A stretch of DNA of 64,000 nt. Source: Bradyrhizobium sp. RP6. GTDB lineage: Bacteria; Pseudomonadota; Alphaproteobacteria; Rhizobiales; Xanthobacteraceae. The notes beneath the pieces were generated by a model. The model was given only the letters and a program-made list of their open reading frames with translations, was not told the origin of the DNA and searched no databases. This document shows, piece by piece, positions 53,829 to 63,525 of the stretch. The DNA is taken from NCBI RefSeq assembly GCF_003837805.1, contig NZ_RQIT01000022.1:1-64000 (forward strand), read 5' to 3'. Both the position numbers and the translations under genes were made by a program. Position 1 is the first letter of the stretch. Each line of letters opens with the position of its first letter.

Positions 53829-55502
53829 ATGCGCATCACCGCCAAATGGTTGGCAACCACGAGTCTGGTCCTGATGACCACGGCCGCCGCATCGTCGTCG
53901 TCATGGGCGGCCAACGTGGAGGCCAATTCGGCGATCGACACGGTCACCGTCTATCCCGACGGCGCCACCGTCACCCGCGTCATTTCGCTGGATCTCGCCT
54001 CCGGCGACTCGACGCTGGTCGCCAAGGATTTTCCGCTCTCGCTCGATCCGTCCTCCCTCCGCGTCGAAGGAGAGGCGGGCGCCAAGCTCACCATCGGCAC
54101 CATCGATGCGCGGCCGCCGAAGGCCGCACCGCCGGTCAACCTGCCCGAGCTCGACAAGCGCATCGAAGCACTGAGAGATCAGCGGGCCGACCTGCAAGGT
54201 GCGATCGACTCTGCCGATGCCCGGCGCAAATTCGCGCAGCATTTCGCCGAAGCCTCCCCGGCCGGCCTCGGCGAGAAGGGCGAGGCGCGGCCGATCACCG
54301 AATGGCGCGCGGCATTTGCGGCGGTTGCCGAGGAGATCGCGATTGCCGACACCGCGATCCGCGACGCCACGCGAAAACAGCGCGAACTTGACCGTCAGAT
54401 CGCGCAATTGGAGGCCGAGCGCTCGGCCAAGCCGCCGAGCAAGCTGGAAGTGCGGATCGACGTCGCCTCGGCGGCGGCGACCAAGGCTACACTGCGGGTG
54501 ACCTACGCCGTGCGCAATGCGCGCTGGATGCCGCTCTATGACGCCCGGCTCGACACCGGCGCGAAGGACCGCAAGCCGCAGCTCGAGCTCGTTCGCCGCG
54601 CCGAGGTCACGCAGTCGACCGGCGAGGACTGGTCGAACGTGACGCTCGGCGTCTCCACGGTTCGCATTGGCCGCGGCGGCAGCGCGCCGGAGCTGAACTC
54701 GCTGGTTGCCCAGTATCCGCAAGGCCCCAAGCCGCTGGCGCTCGGCACGGCCTCCGATCTGGCGCGGCCGGCCCCGATGACGCGCCAGGCGCAATCGCCG
54801 GCCATGGCCAAGATCGCGGAGGCGACCGAGCGCGCCGACGAGCAGCAGGCGGTCACCGAGATCGGCGATTTCCAGGCCACCTTCAAAATTCCCGGCCGCG
54901 TCAGCCTGGGCGCCGCCGAAGGCGCCAAGAGCCTGCGCATTGCTTCCATGACGGTGCCGGCCGATCTCGCGGTGCGCGCGGCGCCGGTGATGGATCCGAC
55001 CGCCTTCCTCGAAGCCAGCTTCAGGCAGACCGACGATGCCAGTCTGTTGCCGGGCAAGGTCGCGATCTACCGCGACGGCACCTTCGTCGGGCGCGGCAAG
55101 ATCACGGCGTCCGCCAAGGACGACATCGTGCGGCTCGGCTTCGGCGCCGACGACAAGGTGAGAATCGAGCGCGCGGTGCTCAAGCGCAACGAGGGCTCGG
55201 CCGGCTTGCTCGTGACGACGTCGAAGACCGACGAGCGTTCGTTCAAGACCACGATCCGCAACGGTCATGATTTCCCGATCAAGGTCGCGATCGAGGATCA
55301 GCTGCCGGTCAGCGAGAACGAGGATATCGTCGTCGAGATGCTGTCTTCGAGCACCCAGCCGACCGCGAGCAACATCCGCGAAAGGCGCGGCGTGCTGGAA
55401 TGGTCGTTCGACGCCAAGCCCGGCGAGGCCCGCGACATCAACTTCGCCTGGCGCATCCGCTGGCCCAAGGACAAGGGCATGGTGATCGTGCCGGCGGGGT
55501 AG
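53829..55502 (+). CDS. DUF4139 mucoidy-inhibitor-like (MuiA) envelope protein
   Basis: 557 residues. Signal peptide WLATTSLVLMTTAAASSSSWA (in part), DUF4140 N-terminal strand region (DTVTVYPDGATVTRVISLDL), a coiled-coil section (about 105-195), then DUF4139 with TYAVRNARWMPLYDARLDTG, TQSTGEDWSNVTLGVST and a C-terminal VSENEDIVVEML and DAKPGEARDINFAWRIRWP. The family is exported and its role unclear; the name comes from an E. coli MuiA report. Strong ribosome site GGAGGG. Confidence 0.88.
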   Translation: MRITAKWLATTSLVLMTTAAASSSSWAANVEANSAIDTVTVYPDGATVTRVISLDLASGDSTLVAKDFPLSLDPSSLRVEGEAGAKLTIGTIDARPPKAAPPVNLPELDKRIEALRDQRADLQGAIDSADARRKFAQHFAEASPAGLGEKGEARPITEWRAAFAAVAEEIAIADTAIRDATRKQRELDRQIAQLEAERSAKPPSKLEVRIDVASAAATKATLRVTYAVRNARWMPLYDARLDTGAKDRKPQLELVRRAEVTQSTGEDWSNVTLGVSTVRIGRGGSAPELNSLVAQYPQGPKPLALGTASDLARPAPMTRQAQSPAMAKIAEATERADEQQAVTEIGDFQATFKIPGRVSLGAAEGAKSLRIASMTVPADLAVRAAPVMDPTAFLEASFRQTDDASLLPGKVAIYRDGTFVGRGKITASAKDDIVRLGFGADDKVRIERAVLKRNEGSAGLLVTTSKTDERSFKTTIRNGHDFPIKVAIEDQLPVSENEDIVVEMLSSSTQPTASNIRERRGVLEWSFDAKPGEARDINFAWRIRWPKDKGMVIVPAG

Positions 55503-55531
55503 GGGGCAGTCGCGCCGCAAAGGAGGTGCAC

Positions 55532-55640
55532 TCCCTCTCCCGCTTGCGGGAGAGGGCTGGGGTGAGGGCTCTTTCCTCTTGGGTGTTCTCGATTGTGGAG
55601 ACACCCTCTCCCCAACCCTCCCCCGCAAGCGGGGGAGGGA
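55532..55640. repeat. Intergenic palindromic repeat, family B
   Basis: Two nested hairpins (TCCCTCTCCCGCTTGCGGGA and CCCCCGCAAGCGGGGG) face each other across about 60 bases with CTGGGGTGAGGGC and CCCTCTCCCC arms. It lies between converging genes, ending 9 bases before the hmuV stop. The hairpin at 36795-36820 has a similar CCCTCTCC arm. Confidence 0.75.
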
Positions 55641-55648
55641 GCGCACCG

Positions 55649-56449
55649 TCACCGCGGTGACGCCGCCGCCCGCATCGACTGCGGCAGCACATACGGCACG
55701 CCATCGGTCTGATGGACGACAGCGTCGATCTCGAAAATGTCGCGGATGATCTCGCGTGTGACGATCTCCGCGCGCGGGCCGTCGGCGACGAGCTGGCCGC
55801 CATTCAGCACGATCAGCCGGTCGGCGAAGCGGATCGCGAGATTGAGATCGTGCAGGATCGCGATCACGGCGGTGCCGCGGCCGGCGCGGCGGCGCGCGGC
55901 TTCGACGAGGTCGATCTGGTGACGCAGATCGAGGCTCGAGGTCGGCTCGTCCAGCAGCAAAAGTCCGGGGCCGTGCTCGGCCTCGCCGCAGGCGAGCTGC
56001 ACCAGCACGCGGGCGAAATGGGCGCGCTGCTGCTCGCCGCCGGATAACGTCGGCAATTGCCGTTCGCGGAAATGTGCGAGGCCGACCTCGTCCAGCGCCG
56101 CATCGACGAGCGGCGCGGCATCGCGAAGGCTGCACTCGCCTGCTCCCATCAGAACGACCTCCTCGACCGTGAACGGGAAGGTGACGTTGATGTGTTGAGA
56201 GAGCATCGCGCGGCGCGCGGCGAGCTCGCGCGGCGTGAAGCTGCGGATGTCGCGCTGCTTGAGCCGCACCTCGCCGGCGCTCGGGCGGAGATCGTCGGAG
56301 AGCAGCCGCAGCAGCGTCGATTTGCCGGCGCCGTTCGGGCCGATGATGGCGACCATCTCGCCGGCCGCAACCGTCAGGCCGACGCCATCGAGCAGCGTTG
56401 CGCGGCCCGCGCGCCTGCTCAACTGTCTTGCCTCGATCACCGCCGTCAT
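55649..56449 (-). CDS. hmuV: Heme ABC transporter ATPase
   Basis: 266 residues. Walker A GPNGAGKSTL, signature LSGGEQQR, Walker B LLLLDEPTSSLD and switch ILHDLNLA. The position after a heme permease and its HmuV-like sequence (QHINVTFPFTVEEVVLMG) give the substrate. It drives heme import through HmuU. Start overlaps the hmuU stop by four bases. Confidence 0.94.
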   Translation of the reverse strand: MTAVIEARQLSRRAGRATLLDGVGLTVAAGEMVAIIGPNGAGKSTLLRLLSDDLRPSAGEVRLKQRDIRSFTPRELAARRAMLSQHINVTFPFTVEEVVLMGAGECSLRDAAPLVDAALDEVGLAHFRERQLPTLSGGEQQRAHFARVLVQLACGEAEHGPGLLLLDEPTSSLDLRHQIDLVEAARRRAGRGTAVIAILHDLNLAIRFADRLIVLNGGQLVADGPRAEIVTREIIRDIFEIDAVVHQTDGVPYVLPQSMRAAASPR

Positions 56450-57531
56450 AGCGCTGCGAGTGCGCGCTGGCGCAGCAGGATGAAGAGAAAGACGGGCGCA
56501 CCGACCGTCGCGGTCAGGATGCCGATCGGCATCTCCGCGGGGGCCACGATGGTACGCGCCAGCGTGTCGGCGGCGATCATCAGGATCGCGCCTGATAGCA
56601 CCGAGGCCGGCAGTAGCAGGCGATGCGCCGGCCCGATGACGAGTCGGAGCAGATGCGGTACGACGATGCCGACGAAGCCAATCACGCCGCTGATCGACAC
56701 CGCGACGCCCGTCATGGCGGAGACCATGACGATCGCGATCCGCTTGAGACGCTCGACATCGACGCCGCCGTGGAAGGCGTCGGCCTCGCCGAGCACGAGG
56801 AGATCGAGGCCGCGCGCGATGAAAGCGCAGGCGCCAAGTCCGATGACCAGGACCGGCGCGAGCACGGCGGCCTTGGTCCAGGTCACCCCGCTCATCGAGC
56901 CGAGCATCCAGAACGTGATGTCGCGAAGCTGCCGGTCGTCGGCGATGAATACCAGGAGGCCGATGCCCGCATTGGCGATCGCGGTGATGGCGACGCCGGC
57001 GAGCAGGAAGATCGCGATCGAGGTCCGCCCCGAGCGACTCGAGATGCCGTAGAGAATCGCGGTGGTCGCCAGCGATCCCGCGAAGGCGGCGAGCGGCAGC
57101 AGCTCGGTCTGGAGAAAGCGCAGCGCCTCGCCGAAGCGCGAATCCGTGAAGACGATCGCGCTTGCGGCCGCGAGCGCGCCGCCGCTGGAGACCCCGACCA
57201 GGGCGGGATCGGCGAGCGGGTTGCGAAACAGCCCCTGCATGATCGCGCCGGCCGCGGCGAGCAGGCCGCCGATCATCGCGGCCGCTGCGATCCGGGGAAT
57301 GCGGATCGACCACAGCACCAGCTGGTCGCGGGCCGTCATCGCAGTGCTTTCGCCGGCAAAGCCCAGCGCAGCAGGCAGCCGGGAGAGAGGGATGCCGGCG
57401 GCGCCGACGGTCAGCGCGACGATCGCCGTCACCGCGAGCACCGCGATCAGGACAGGAATCGCGAAGGATGCGGACCGCCGTCTGGCGCTTTGTCGCGGGC
57501 TCCGTGCTTCGATCCCGACCGCCACGCTCAT
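56446..57531 (-). CDS. hmuU: Heme ABC permease
   Basis: 361 residues, about ten helices of the FecCD/BtuC class. Motifs: IRIPRIAAAAMIGGLLAAAG, FRNPLADPALVGVSSGGALA, and GVIGFVGIVVPHLLRLVIGP. It forms the heme channel in the inner membrane with HmuV and receives heme from HmuT. The start MSVAVGIEAR is inside the hmuT stop (ATGA), so translation is coupled. Confidence 0.95.
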   Translation of the reverse strand: MSVAVGIEARSPRQSARRRSASFAIPVLIAVLAVTAIVALTVGAAGIPLSRLPAALGFAGESTAMTARDQLVLWSIRIPRIAAAAMIGGLLAAAGAIMQGLFRNPLADPALVGVSSGGALAAASAIVFTDSRFGEALRFLQTELLPLAAFAGSLATTAILYGISSRSGRTSIAIFLLAGVAITAIANAGIGLLVFIADDRQLRDITFWMLGSMSGVTWTKAAVLAPVLVIGLGACAFIARGLDLLVLGEADAFHGGVDVERLKRIAIVMVSAMTGVAVSISGVIGFVGIVVPHLLRLVIGPAHRLLLPASVLSGAILMIAADTLARTIVAPAEMPIGILTATVGAPVFLFILLRQRALAAL

Positions 57532-58481
57532 TGCCGGCAGTTCGCCGCCGACAGCGCCGAGGTGAACGCGCCGCCCTGGTCGGCCAACGCCGGGTAGAGC
57601 CTGACGGAGAGATCGCGGGCCGCCGCCGCCGTCCGCGGCCCGAAGCCGAGCAGATAGAGCCCGTCCATGGTGATGAAGCTCTTGTTGGCCGCGACCGGCG
57701 TCAGAGCAAAGCCGGGATGAGCATAGATCGCGTCGGCCTGGAGCGACTCCTTGCCGCGCTCGATCGACAGCACGAATTCGGGCTTGGCCGCCACGATCGC
57801 CTCGTCGCCGATGATCTTGTAGCCGTCGTAATCGTTCACCGCATTGGTCGCGCCCGCGAGCTGGATGATCTCGTCGGCAGCGGTCTTGTGGCCGGCCACC
57901 ATCGCCCGCCCGTTCTGGAGCGACATCACGAACATCACGCGTACCGGCTTCGTCACCTTGGCGCGCAGTGCGCGCAGTTGCGCAAGATCGGCACCGACAG
58001 CGGCGCTCAGACATTCGGCACGTGCATCGACACCCATGGCGTGGCCGACCAGTCTTATCTTCTCGATCAGTCCTTCCTCGGAGAAGGTCTCGGGCACCAG
58101 CACCAGCGGCACCTTCGCCGTTTCCAGGATGTCCATGGTCTCGCGCGGGCCCGAGCCCTGGATCGCCAGGATCAGGGTGGGGTTGAGGCCGAGCACGCCT
58201 TCGGCGGAGATCTGGCGCATGTAGCCGACATTGGGCTTGTCTTGCAGAGCCGCCGCCGGATAGAGGCTCGTGGTGTCGACGCCGACCAGTCGGCTCTCCA
58301 GCCCGAGCGCATAGAGGATTTCAGTGATGGCGCCGCCGATCGAGACCGTGCGCGCGAAGTCGGTGACGGCAACATCGCGGTTGCGCGCGTCATGCACGGT
58401 GATGCCGGCCGCGTGCGCGGCAGATGCGAGCGCGATTCCGCCGGAGAGCAGGAGATTGGCAAGGGTGCGACAAAATGCCAT
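57528..58481 (-). CDS. hmuT: Periplasmic heme-binding protein
   Basis: 317 residues. Signal peptide TLANLLLSGGIALASAAHA, then the helical-backbone binding-protein pattern of class III (VSIGGAITEILYALGLESRL, VGVDTTSLYPAAALQDKPNV) including the conserved Tyr of heme binders. GYKIIGDEAIVAAKPEFVL is a further HmuT marker. It follows hmuP after six bases. Confidence 0.94.
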   Translation of the reverse strand: MAFCRTLANLLLSGGIALASAAHAAGITVHDARNRDVAVTDFARTVSIGGAITEILYALGLESRLVGVDTTSLYPAAALQDKPNVGYMRQISAEGVLGLNPTLILAIQGSGPRETMDILETAKVPLVLVPETFSEEGLIEKIRLVGHAMGVDARAECLSAAVGADLAQLRALRAKVTKPVRVMFVMSLQNGRAMVAGHKTAADEIIQLAGATNAVNDYDGYKIIGDEAIVAAKPEFVLSIERGKESLQADAIYAHPGFALTPVAANKSFITMDGLYLLGFGPRTAAAARDLSVRLYPALADQGGAFTSALSAANCRQ

Positions 58482-58487
58482 TGCAGG

Positions 58488-58694
58488 TTACTTCGTCAGG
58501 ATCAGCTTGTTCTGCGAGGTCAGGCGCAGGCGATAGCTGTCCTCGCCGTGCGCGATGATGATCTCGCGCTCGGCCGCAAACAGCTCGCGACTGTCGATCC
58601 GGCTCCCCCGCATGGTGACGGTTCTCGTTGTCGCAGAAGCACTTCCCGCCGGCCCCGCCGTGACGCCGCTGCTGTCTCCGGATGTTGCTGACAT
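58488..58694 (-). CDS. hmuP: Hemin uptake protein HmuP
   Basis: 68 residues. The C-terminal block GEDSYRLRLTSQNKLILTK is the HemP/HmuP domain; SRIDSRELFAAEREIII precedes it. In B. japonicum HmuP acts with Irr as a co-activator of hmuR. It is first in the minus-strand hmuP-T-U-V operon and divergent from hmuR; the 261 bases between contain both promoters. No clear ICE motif could be picked there by eye. Confidence 0.92.
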   Translation of the reverse strand: MSATSGDSSGVTAGPAGSASATTRTVTMRGSRIDSRELFAAEREIIIAHGEDSYRLRLTSQNKLILTK

Positions 58695-58955
58695 TGTGTT
58701 GTGATGCGCTTTCGAAATTTCAGATCTAGCTTGTCCTGTATAAGCGGCGCGAGGCGTATTCCAACGGCCCCAACTTACAATCGATATAAACTGCAGTCAG
58801 TTGTCATTGACCGTCAGAGTGTTGCCCCGTAACCAATCATGGCAGCGGGTGACGTCCCCGCGGTTTGAGAAGATCAGCCAGCCAGTCGTTCGCGTTGCGA
58901 ACGCGCGCCAGCCAAGTAACTCCAAAACTAAAGCGAAGTGCAGGCTGGGGCTGAT

Positions 58956-61304
58956 ATGGCTGACGGGGCTAGGTATTCGCGCGCCCTGATTTTGGGCGCG
59001 TCGGTGGTTTCAATTGCAGCAGCGATGACGGAGGGCAGTCTCGCGCAGGCCGCATCGCCGCAAACTGAAAGTGCGGCGTCGGAGCGGCCGAAGCAGGCAA
59101 AGCGCAAGCCGGCCAAACCGCAGGCGGCGCAGCAGGCAACGCCCGATGTCATGAATGCACACGCGCAAGTCGGCGGTACTGCACCCGTGCAGACGCTCGA
59201 TACCATCACGGTCGCCGCGACCAAGACTCCGGAACGGGCGATCGATGCCCTCGCGCCCGTCAGCTCGATTTCGCTGGACAAGATCCAGGGACTCCAGCCG
59301 AACCGGCTGTCGGACATCTTCTACGCCATTCCCGGCGTATCGTTTCAGGAGCGCGGCGACGATCCCGCGACCGTCATCAACATTCGCGGCTTGCAGGATT
59401 TCGGGCGCGTCGCGGTCGTCGTCGATGGCGCGCGGCAGAACTATCAGCGTACCGGGCACAACGCCAACGGCTCCTTCTTCCTCGATCCCGAGTTGATCGG
59501 CGGGGTCGATGTCTTGCGCGGACCTACCGCCAACATCTACGGCTCCGGCGCGATCGGCGGTCTGGTCTCGTTCCGCACCAAGGACATCAACGACGTGCTG
59601 CGCCCCGGCGAGCGCTGGGGCGTCGATCTCTCGGGCTCCTACGGCTCCAACAACAATCGCGGCCTCGGTTCGGTGTTCGGCGGCGTGCGCGCCACGCCCG
59701 ACGTCGATGTCTTCGGCGGCGCGGTCTACCGCACCCAAGGCGATTACAAGGACGGCAACGGCACCGAGATCGGCAACACCGGCAACCAGGTCGAGGCCGG
59801 GTTGATGAAGCTCACGGTGCGGCCGGCTCTCGGTCACGAGGTCAAGTTCGGCGCCGTCTTCCAAGACTATCAATACGATATCGGCCAGTTCAACCGCGGT
59901 CCGGTGGCGACGGCGGCCCAGCGCGCGCTTTATCAGGGCTCGTCGGTGTACGCTTCCGATGCGAAGAATTACACCGGCACCATCACCTGGAACTATTCGC
60001 TGCCGAGCGACAATCTGTTCGACTGGCACATGTCGATCTACGGCAATCGCGTCGACAACGACCAGACCAAGACCTATCACTATTCCACGTCCGGCGCCGC
60101 CTATTGCGGGACGGGCAATTTCGGCAACAACATTTCGGGTTGTGTCGGCGACAAGCGCGGCTATGTCCTCGATACCTACGGCATCGACGTCAACAACACC
60201 ACGCGATTCAACGTGGGCGACTGGCGCAACGCCGTCACCTGGGGCATCGACGCCTTCCAGGACGATGTGATCACGACCGACAGCCGCGGCAATTCAAACA
60301 TCACGACGCCGAGCGGCATCCGCACCGTGTCGGGTGGTTTCCTTCAGCTGAAGCAGAACTACGGCACCTGGTTCGAGGCGGTGAGCGCGATCCGCTATGA
60401 CCGCTACGACCTCGATTCGGGGCGGACCAGCGCCGGCGGCGACCGCTTCTCGCCGAAGATCACCCTCGGTTTCACGCCTGTGCCAGGCTTCCAGCCCTAT
60501 GTCAGCTACGCCGAAGGCTATCGCGCGCCCTCGATCACCGAGACGGTGATTTCCGGCGCACATGCGACTGGTGGCGGACCGGCCTTCTTTCCCTGTCCAG
60601 ACGGTACCGTCGGGCTGTTCTGCTTCCTGCCCAACCCGAATCTTCGTCCCGAGGTCGGCAGGAACAAGGAAGTCGGCATCAACCTGAAGTACGACAACAT
60701 CTTCAGCGCCAACGACTCGTTCCGCGGCAAGATCAATCTCTTCCGCAACGATGTCAGCGACTACATCGACCTCGTTGCTTCCACGCCGGTGCCGACCGGG
60801 TTCAGCTCGTTCAGCCAGTACTACCAGTATCAGAACATCGCCAACGCTCGCATCCAGGGCTTCGAGGCTGAGACGATGTACGATGCCGGCGACTGGTTTA
60901 TCGGCGTCGCCGGGCACTACATCCAGGGCAAGAACGTCGCCACCAATATCGGGCTCGCAACCATCACCCCACGTAAGGTCGTCACGACCGGCGGTGTCCG
61001 CCTGCTCGATCGCACGCTGATCCTGTCGGCTCAGTGGGCCTCGTTCGGTCCCAACAACGACGTCCCCGCGGGCTATCTGCCGGCGACCGGCTACGAATTG
61101 GTCAACCTGTACCTGACCTACAACGCTACCAAGGACATCGTGTTCACGGCGTCGATCGACAATCTCTTGAACCAGTACTATCGGCCTTACGCCGTTCCCG
61201 GCAGCTCAACCGACGGCACGTCGCAGAACGACGTGCTGTGGTCGAGCCCGGGCCCGGGCAGGGTTTACAAGGCCGGCATGAAGATCCACTTCGGAGGTGC
61301 GTAA
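58956..61304 (+). CDS. hmuR: TonB-dependent outer-membrane heme receptor
   Basis: 782 residues. Leader with SRALILGASVVSIAAAMTEG, an Ala/Lys/Pro spacer, a TonB box DTITVAATKT, the plug (LSDIFYAIPGVSFQERGDDP, TVINIRGLQDFGRVAVVVDG, VLRGPTANIYGSGAIGGLVS) and a 22-strand barrel ending in ...GPGRVYKAGMKIHFGGA with the aromatic C-terminal strand. YAEGYRAPSITE is the heme-receptor FRAP/NPNL neighbourhood, with NPNLRPE present. It takes heme across the outer membrane using TonB energy. ATG 58956 is preferred over TTG 58938. Confidence 0.95.
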   Translation: MADGARYSRALILGASVVSIAAAMTEGSLAQAASPQTESAASERPKQAKRKPAKPQAAQQATPDVMNAHAQVGGTAPVQTLDTITVAATKTPERAIDALAPVSSISLDKIQGLQPNRLSDIFYAIPGVSFQERGDDPATVINIRGLQDFGRVAVVVDGARQNYQRTGHNANGSFFLDPELIGGVDVLRGPTANIYGSGAIGGLVSFRTKDINDVLRPGERWGVDLSGSYGSNNNRGLGSVFGGVRATPDVDVFGGAVYRTQGDYKDGNGTEIGNTGNQVEAGLMKLTVRPALGHEVKFGAVFQDYQYDIGQFNRGPVATAAQRALYQGSSVYASDAKNYTGTITWNYSLPSDNLFDWHMSIYGNRVDNDQTKTYHYSTSGAAYCGTGNFGNNISGCVGDKRGYVLDTYGIDVNNTTRFNVGDWRNAVTWGIDAFQDDVITTDSRGNSNITTPSGIRTVSGGFLQLKQNYGTWFEAVSAIRYDRYDLDSGRTSAGGDRFSPKITLGFTPVPGFQPYVSYAEGYRAPSITETVISGAHATGGGPAFFPCPDGTVGLFCFLPNPNLRPEVGRNKEVGINLKYDNIFSANDSFRGKINLFRNDVSDYIDLVASTPVPTGFSSFSQYYQYQNIANARIQGFEAETMYDAGDWFIGVAGHYIQGKNVATNIGLATITPRKVVTTGGVRLLDRTLILSAQWASFGPNNDVPAGYLPATGYELVNLYLTYNATKDIVFTASIDNLLNQYYRPYAVPGSSTDGTSQNDVLWSSPGPGRVYKAGMKIHFGGA

Positions 61305-61402
61305 GCCGACCGGCGTCGCCGCAACACAACAACCTCCCGGGCCGCGCTGATGCTCCAGCGCGGCTTCGGCGCGCTTTCACTTTGATCAGAAGGAGAGACC
61401 AA

Positions 61403-61738
61403 ATGTTCATCGCAATGAATCGTTTCCAGGTGAAGCCCGGCTCGGAAGCCGCGTTCGAGACCGTCTGGCGCACCCGGGAGTCCTATCTCGGCAGCATGGC
61501 GGGGTTCGTCGAATTCCATCTGCTCAGGGGGCCGGTCGCCGAGGACCACACGCTGTACTCCTCGCATACCGTGTGGGTCGACAAGGCGGCTTTCGAGGCC
61601 TGGACGCGTTCTGAGGAATTCCGCCGTGCTCATGCGCGCGCCGACAACAAGACCGGCGAGAGCCTCTATCTCGGCCACCCCAAGTTCGAGGGCTTCGAGG
61701 TCATCATGACCGAGGGCAAGACGAGCGCGGCCGCCTGA
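61403..61738 (+). CDS. hmuQ: Heme-degrading monooxygenase (IsdG-like)
   Basis: 111 residues. ABM-type ferredoxin-like fold: MFIAMNRFQVKPGSEAAFET, SYLGSMAGFVEFHLLRGPVA, SSHTVWVDKAAFEAWTRSEE. H74-region residues (FRRAHAR) fit the heme-binding His. In B. japonicum HmuQ degrades heme to biliverdin-like product and frees iron. AGGAGAG lies before the ATG. Second in the hmuR operon, about 98 bases after hmuR. Confidence 0.9.
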   Translation: MFIAMNRFQVKPGSEAAFETVWRTRESYLGSMAGFVEFHLLRGPVAEDHTLYSSHTVWVDKAAFEAWTRSEEFRRAHARADNKTGESLYLGHPKFEGFEVIMTEGKTSAAA

Positions 61739-61761
61739 GACGGCGAGCCAGGGAGTCGGAC

Positions 61762-62277
61762 ATGCTGAGCACGGATCTCGCCGATCTCAGGGCGCATATG
61801 GCGGACAATCCCGGCGCGGTGATCGAGGATGTTGCGCGCGAGCGCAGCGTCACTCCGCGTGCGGTGATCGAGGCGCTGCCACCGTCCATGGTGCGCATGG
61901 GGAGCGGCGAGCATTTTGCCGCCGCCATGAAGGACATCGCAGAATGGGGCGAGGTCACCCTGATCGTCCACACCGATGATGCGATCTTCGAGTTCACCGG
62001 GACCGTTCCCGCGGGCGAGATCGGCCGCGGCTATTTCAACCTGACGCAGCCAAAGGGCCTGCATGGCCATCTCCGCCACGAGCGCTGCGCAGGCATCGCC
62101 TTCGTCGAGCGGCCCTTCATGGGTAAGTCCTCGGCCTTCGTTGCGTTCGTCAACGCCGACGGCGGCATCATGTTCAAGGTCTTCGTCGGCCGGGACGAGA
62201 CCCGGGCGCTACGCGGAGACCAATTGGCGCGGTTTCGGCAACTTACGGACCGGATCGCGGCCGCCCCAGAGGCGTAG
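61762..62277 (+). CDS. hutX: Cytosolic heme carrier HutX/HuvX family
   Basis: 171 residues. N-terminal helix-turn-helix-like part (NPGAVIEDVARERSVTPRAV, IEALPPSMV) followed by the heme-utilisation fold: EWGEVTLIVHTDDAIFEFTG, then YFNLTQPKGLHGHLRHERCA and IAFVERPFMGKSSAFVAF. His residues in GLHGHLRH are likely heme ligands. It would pass imported heme to HmuQ. Third gene of the operon, 23 bases after hmuQ. Confidence 0.9.
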   Translation: MLSTDLADLRAHMADNPGAVIEDVARERSVTPRAVIEALPPSMVRMGSGEHFAAAMKDIAEWGEVTLIVHTDDAIFEFTGTVPAGEIGRGYFNLTQPKGLHGHLRHERCAGIAFVERPFMGKSSAFVAFVNADGGIMFKVFVGRDETRALRGDQLARFRQLTDRIAAAPEA

Positions 62278-62304
62278 CTCGTTTCAATCGGACGGGAGAT
62301 CGGG

Positions 62305-63081
62305 ATGCAGCGCAATTCCAGGCTTCGGCATGCAATCCTAGCCATCGCGTTGGCGCTCGCGCCGGCACCGGCCTTCGCGATCGACGAGGCCCTGCTGCCG
62401 CGCAATCTGTCGCCCTGGGGCATGTTCCTCAGTGCCGACATCATCGTGAAGACGGTGATGGTCGGGCTCGCCATCGCGTCGCTGGTGACGTGGACGGTGT
62501 GGCTCGCCAAGACTATCGAGCTGCGCCGCAAGGGCTCACTCGCCGGGCAGCGGACGCGCGCCCTCGAGGGCAACATGACGCTGGCCGAGGCATCGGCGCG
62601 GACCGGCGACGCGCGCGACGCAGTCGCGCAGCTGATCCAGTCCTGCGCCAGGGAGGCCGAGCTCTCCGGCGGCACCCTCGACGACGGCCTGCAGGAGCGC
62701 GTCGCGTTGCGGCTGGAGCGGGTCGAGGCGGCGATGTCCAGGCAGATTGCGCGCGGCACCGGCGTGCTCGCGACCATCGGCGCCATCGCGCCGTTCGTCG
62801 GCCTGTTCGGCACCGTCTGGGGCATCATGGATTCCTTCATCGGCATCTCCGAGAGCCACACCACCAGCCTCGCGGTGGTCGCGCCCGGCATTGCGGAAGC
62901 GTTGCTCGCGACCGCGCTCGGGCTCGTCGCCGCGATTCCGGCCGTCGTGATCTACAATCACCTCGTCCGCGGCATCGCCAATTACCGCGCTTTGCTCGGC
63001 GACGCCTCGGCGCAGCTGATGCTGCTGGTGAGCCGCCAGCGCGACCACGGCCATTTCCGTCTGGCCCGGGCGGCGGAGTAG
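62305..63081 (+). CDS. exbB: ExbB, MotA/TolQ-family proton channel
   Basis: 258 residues. It begins with a cleavable signal peptide (AILAIALALAPAPAFA), then three membrane helices, with the conserved loops LATIGAIAPFVGLFGTVWGI and ALLATALGLVAAIPAVVIYN. This is the long ExbB form with a periplasmic N-terminal part. With ExbD it powers TonB from the proton gradient. Confidence 0.95.
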   Translation: MQRNSRLRHAILAIALALAPAPAFAIDEALLPRNLSPWGMFLSADIIVKTVMVGLAIASLVTWTVWLAKTIELRRKGSLAGQRTRALEGNMTLAEASARTGDARDAVAQLIQSCAREAELSGGTLDDGLQERVALRLERVEAAMSRQIARGTGVLATIGAIAPFVGLFGTVWGIMDSFIGISESHTTSLAVVAPGIAEALLATALGLVAAIPAVVIYNHLVRGIANYRALLGDASAQLMLLVSRQRDHGHFRLARAAE

Positions 63082-63084
63082 GCC

Positions 63085-63525
63085 ATGGCCGCCAAGCTCG
63101 GGACATCGAAGCTCCGCTCCCGCGGTGACGCGAGCGATCTCGAAGTTACCCACGAGATCAACGTCACGCCATTCATCGACGTGATGCTGGTGCTGCTGAT
63201 CATCTTCATGGTGGCCGCACCGCTCGCCACGGTCGACATCGGCGTCGATCTGCCGGCGACGGCCGCCGAGCCGGCGCCGCGGCCGGACAAGCCGGTCTTC
63301 GTCACCGTCAGGCCGGATCTTTCGATTGCGGTGGGTGAGGAACTCGTGGACCGCGAGGCGCTCGGCAGCTCGCTTGCCGCCGCCACCAAGGGCCGCAAGG
63401 ACGAGCGCATCTATCTGCGCGCCGACAAGGCGGTCTCCTATGGCGACCTGATGGAGGTGATGAACACCTTACGCAATGCCGGCTATCTCAAGGTCGCGCT
63501 GGTCGGCCTCGACGGACGCAGCTGA
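63085..63525 (+). CDS. exbD: ExbD energy-transducing protein
   Basis: 146 residues. One membrane helix (FIDVMLVLLIIFMVAAPLAT) with the essential Asp in INVTPFIDVML, then a periplasmic domain (LRADKAVSYGDLMEVMNTLR). It starts 3 bases after exbB, and its TGA overlaps the tonB ATG by one base, so all three are coupled. Confidence 0.96.
   Translation: MAAKLGTSKLRSRGDASDLEVTHEINVTPFIDVMLVLLIIFMVAAPLATVDIGVDLPATAAEPAPRPDKPVFVTVRPDLSIAVGEELVDREALGSSLAAATKGRKDERIYLRADKAVSYGDLMEVMNTLRNAGYLKVALVGLDGRS

Noticed and set aside
58695..58955. Search for an ICE motif between hmuP and hmuR
   Set aside because: Only loose AT-rich matches such as TTTCAGATCTAG were seen; none has the paired TTAGA/TCTAA arms.
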